From contig CAKZZO010000048.1 in the NCBI GenBank assembly GCA_937885175.1, positions 1 to 7,949 on the forward strand: 7,949 bases of DNA, read 5' to 3'. The position numbers and the translations under genes are program-made. The stretch's first letter is position 1; every line of letters starts with the position of its first letter. The DNA comes from an uncultured Treponema sp. GTDB taxonomy: Bacteria > Spirochaetota > Spirochaetia > Treponematales > Treponemataceae. Positions 6,577-7,949 of this stretch are shown here, in pieces. The notes below the pieces were generated by a model. The model had not been told where the DNA came from. It saw nothing but the letters and a program-made list of their open reading frames with translations, and did not search any database.

Positions 6577-7857
6577 ATGAAAAAAAAATGTACAGGCTTG
6601 GCAAAAACTTGCCTTGTCCTTGCCGTCATCCTGCTTTCCTTTGGCTGTACAAAGAAAAAGACCAGTGTATTTGTACCGCGACTTTCTCCCAACATGCAAG
6701 GCACTGTAACCATTGCAGGAAATTATGCTAACTTTGAGGCTCTGGAAGCAGAATTTGACCGCTTTAACGAGTATTATCCCGAAATCGCACTATCCTTTGA
6801 ATTTCTGGACAATTACAATGCATCCATCCGCGCAGCCATCAAAACCGAAGCCGCCCCTGACATCTACTGGACCTTTTCATGGATGGTTGACAAGCCGGAG
6901 TACAGCGGGCTTTTTGAACTGGCAGAAAACCTTGCCGATCCAAAACTTGACATCAACCTTTCCGCCATCCGCCAAGAGTTGCTGTATCATCACCAGAATG
7001 GACAGGTGCTCATGGCTCCCATAGTGACCAACACCTTCGGCATGCTCGTCAACAATGATTTGTTTAAAAAATATAACATCCCCATTCCCAAGACATACGA
7101 TGATTTAAAAAAAGCCTGTCTGGACTTCAAAGAAAAAGGATATGACACACCCATTTTAGGCTACAACAACCAGAGAGGACTCTTCCAATTTTTCACGCTC
7201 CCCTACTTCTGCCAGAGCATCAGCACCATTCCCGGTTCCGTACCGATGCTGAATGCGCTTTTGCCCGAAGCAGGAAAATACCTCAAGCCCGTACTGGAAG
7301 CAACGGAAGACTTGGTTGCAAGCGGACTCATAAATTTTGAATCCTGCAAGACTCTCAAAAACGACTATAATGCCCTTATCATGCGTTTTTTTGAAGGCGA
7401 CATTCCCATTGTTTTTTCAAGTGCAGAGCTTGTTTCTGGCACAAAAAAGAGGGAAAAACAGTCACAGACATTTATTCAACAGCCTTTCTCCTATAGTTTT
7501 CATCCAATCCCTGTAGGCAAAAAAGGCAGGATTTTCCTCAATATGTCGTCCATAGACTTTAGCGTGAACAAAAACAGCCCCAACCTTGAGATAGCAAATG
7601 AATTCATGCGGTTTTTGCTGACAGAAGAGGAACTGAATACCATTTCACGGAACAAGCGTCTGGTCACCGTTTCTACAGACTATTCCTTTGATGACATCTA
7701 CAAGGCCTTTTCTGATGCAACTCCCGTCTACTTTGAGTGGGTAGGCATCATGGATAATGCCATCAAGCAATTCCGCAGTGCCGTATGGCATGTAGGCAAC
7801 GGCAAAATGACTTCCGAGGAAGCAATGTCTCAATTCGGTTCTCTGCCCGAAAAATGA
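6577..7857 (+). CDS. extracellular solute-binding lipoprotein, family 1 (sugar-type ABC binding protein)
   Basis: Proteins of this family bind a sugar or related solute outside the cytoplasmic membrane and hand it to an ABC permease or to a sensor. The 426 residues are typical in length. The N-terminus MKKKC, a hydrophobic stretch (about 12-22) and SFGC with Cys24 form a spirochaete-style lipobox, with Leu at -4 and Gly at -1. Family features are the opening beta strand TVTIAGNY (43-50), APDIYW (93-98), PIVTNTFGMLVNNDLFKKY (148-166), PKTYDDL (171-177) and FFEGDIPIVF (271-280). It follows the hybrid kinase by 13 bases with no promoter between them, so the two are almost certainly cotranscribed. 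No permease or ATPase gene lies in the window. It could serve a transporter encoded further right or act as the ligand-presenting partner of the kinase. The ligand cannot be read from the sequence. Confidence 0.9.
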   Translation: MKKKCTGLAKTCLVLAVILLSFGCTKKKTSVFVPRLSPNMQGTVTIAGNYANFEALEAEFDRFNEYYPEIALSFEFLDNYNASIRAAIKTEAAPDIYWTFSWMVDKPEYSGLFELAENLADPKLDINLSAIRQELLYHHQNGQVLMAPIVTNTFGMLVNNDLFKKYNIPIPKTYDDLKKACLDFKEKGYDTPILGYNNQRGLFQFFTLPYFCQSISTIPGSVPMLNALLPEAGKYLKPVLEATEDLVASGLINFESCKTLKNDYNALIMRFFEGDIPIVFSSAELVSGTKKREKQSQTFIQQPFSYSFHPIPVGKKGRIFLNMSSIDFSVNKNSPNLEIANEFMRFLLTEEELNTISRNKRLVTVSTDYSFDDIYKAFSDATPVYFEWVGIMDNAIKQFRSAVWHVGNGKMTSEEAMSQFGSLPEK

Positions 7858-7891
7858 ACATAAAGACAAAGACGGTCTAAAAAAGCAGAGG

Positions 7892-7918
7892 AAGACAGCA
7901 TGGCAAACGCATTATAAT
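7892..7918 (+). promoter_or_regulatory. weak promoter-like motif before the right edge
   Basis: A perfect TATAAT at 7913-7918 has AAGACA at 7892-7897 upstream, but only 15 bases apart, shorter than the usual 16-18. If real, it would drive a gene beyond the window. The surrounding 92 bases after the binding-protein stop show no terminator and no gene. Confidence 0.25.
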
Positions 7919-7949
7919 CCATTCACAAGTAAGACAAAAAGGGCACAGG

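Noticed and set aside
7868..7887. Possible terminator after the binding-protein gene
   Set aside because: AGAC/GTCT could pair, but only one base lies between the arms, so no stable hairpin can form.
7900..7917. Five-codon open frame (ATG GCA AAC GCA TTA TAA) behind an AGAGGA-like site
   Set aside because: Too short to support as a gene; it overlaps the TATAAT motif and shows no attenuator-like codon run.

Overview
The window looks like chromosome of a spirochaete, most likely Treponema or a close relative. This is inferred from two exported proteins with spirochaete-style lipoboxes, from the kind of hybrid histidine kinase present, from GTG starts behind TAGGAG-type ribosome binding sites, and from palindrome-rich intergenic DNA. 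No marker names the species. All four genes are on the + strand, and the reading frames of genes 2 to 4 look intact and ordinary for their families.

Positions 1-344 hold no gene. The first 221 bases are a close-packed series of six inverted repeats. One 55-base block (hairpin plus tail) occurs twice, identically, 153 bases apart. Two of the hairpins have A-runs before and T-runs after the stem, so they resemble bidirectional terminators. The AT-rich stretch that follows carries a plausible promoter and leads to the first gene.

Positions 345-3649 are a two-gene unit. It starts with a lipoprotein with the alpha/beta-hydrolase (lipase class 3-like) Ser-Asp-His arrangement. After a 2-base gap comes uvrB, the nucleotide-excision-repair damage-recognition helicase, whose ribosome binding site lies inside the end of the lipoprotein gene. 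A DNA-repair gene coupled to an envelope hydrolase has no obvious functional logic.

Positions 3650-3749 contain no recognisable uvrB terminator but a very good sigma70-type promoter (TTGCAA, 18 bases, TATAAT). Its predicted start lies only about ten bases before the next GTG.

Positions 3750-7857 are a second two-gene unit. A 937-residue membrane-bound hybrid histidine kinase (extracytoplasmic sensor, HisKA, HATPase, receiver, HPt) is followed after 13 bases by a family-1 solute-binding lipoprotein of 426 residues. No permease or response-regulator gene is visible. The pair may therefore be a ligand-sensing module in which the binding protein presents a sugar or similar solute to the kinase, but the right-hand edge is too close to exclude an ordinary ABC transporter downstream. 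The last 92 bases hold no recognisable gene, only a weak promoter-like motif.

Nothing here amounts to a clear new system. The hairpin mosaic at the left edge and the kinase/binding-protein pair deserve the closest look.
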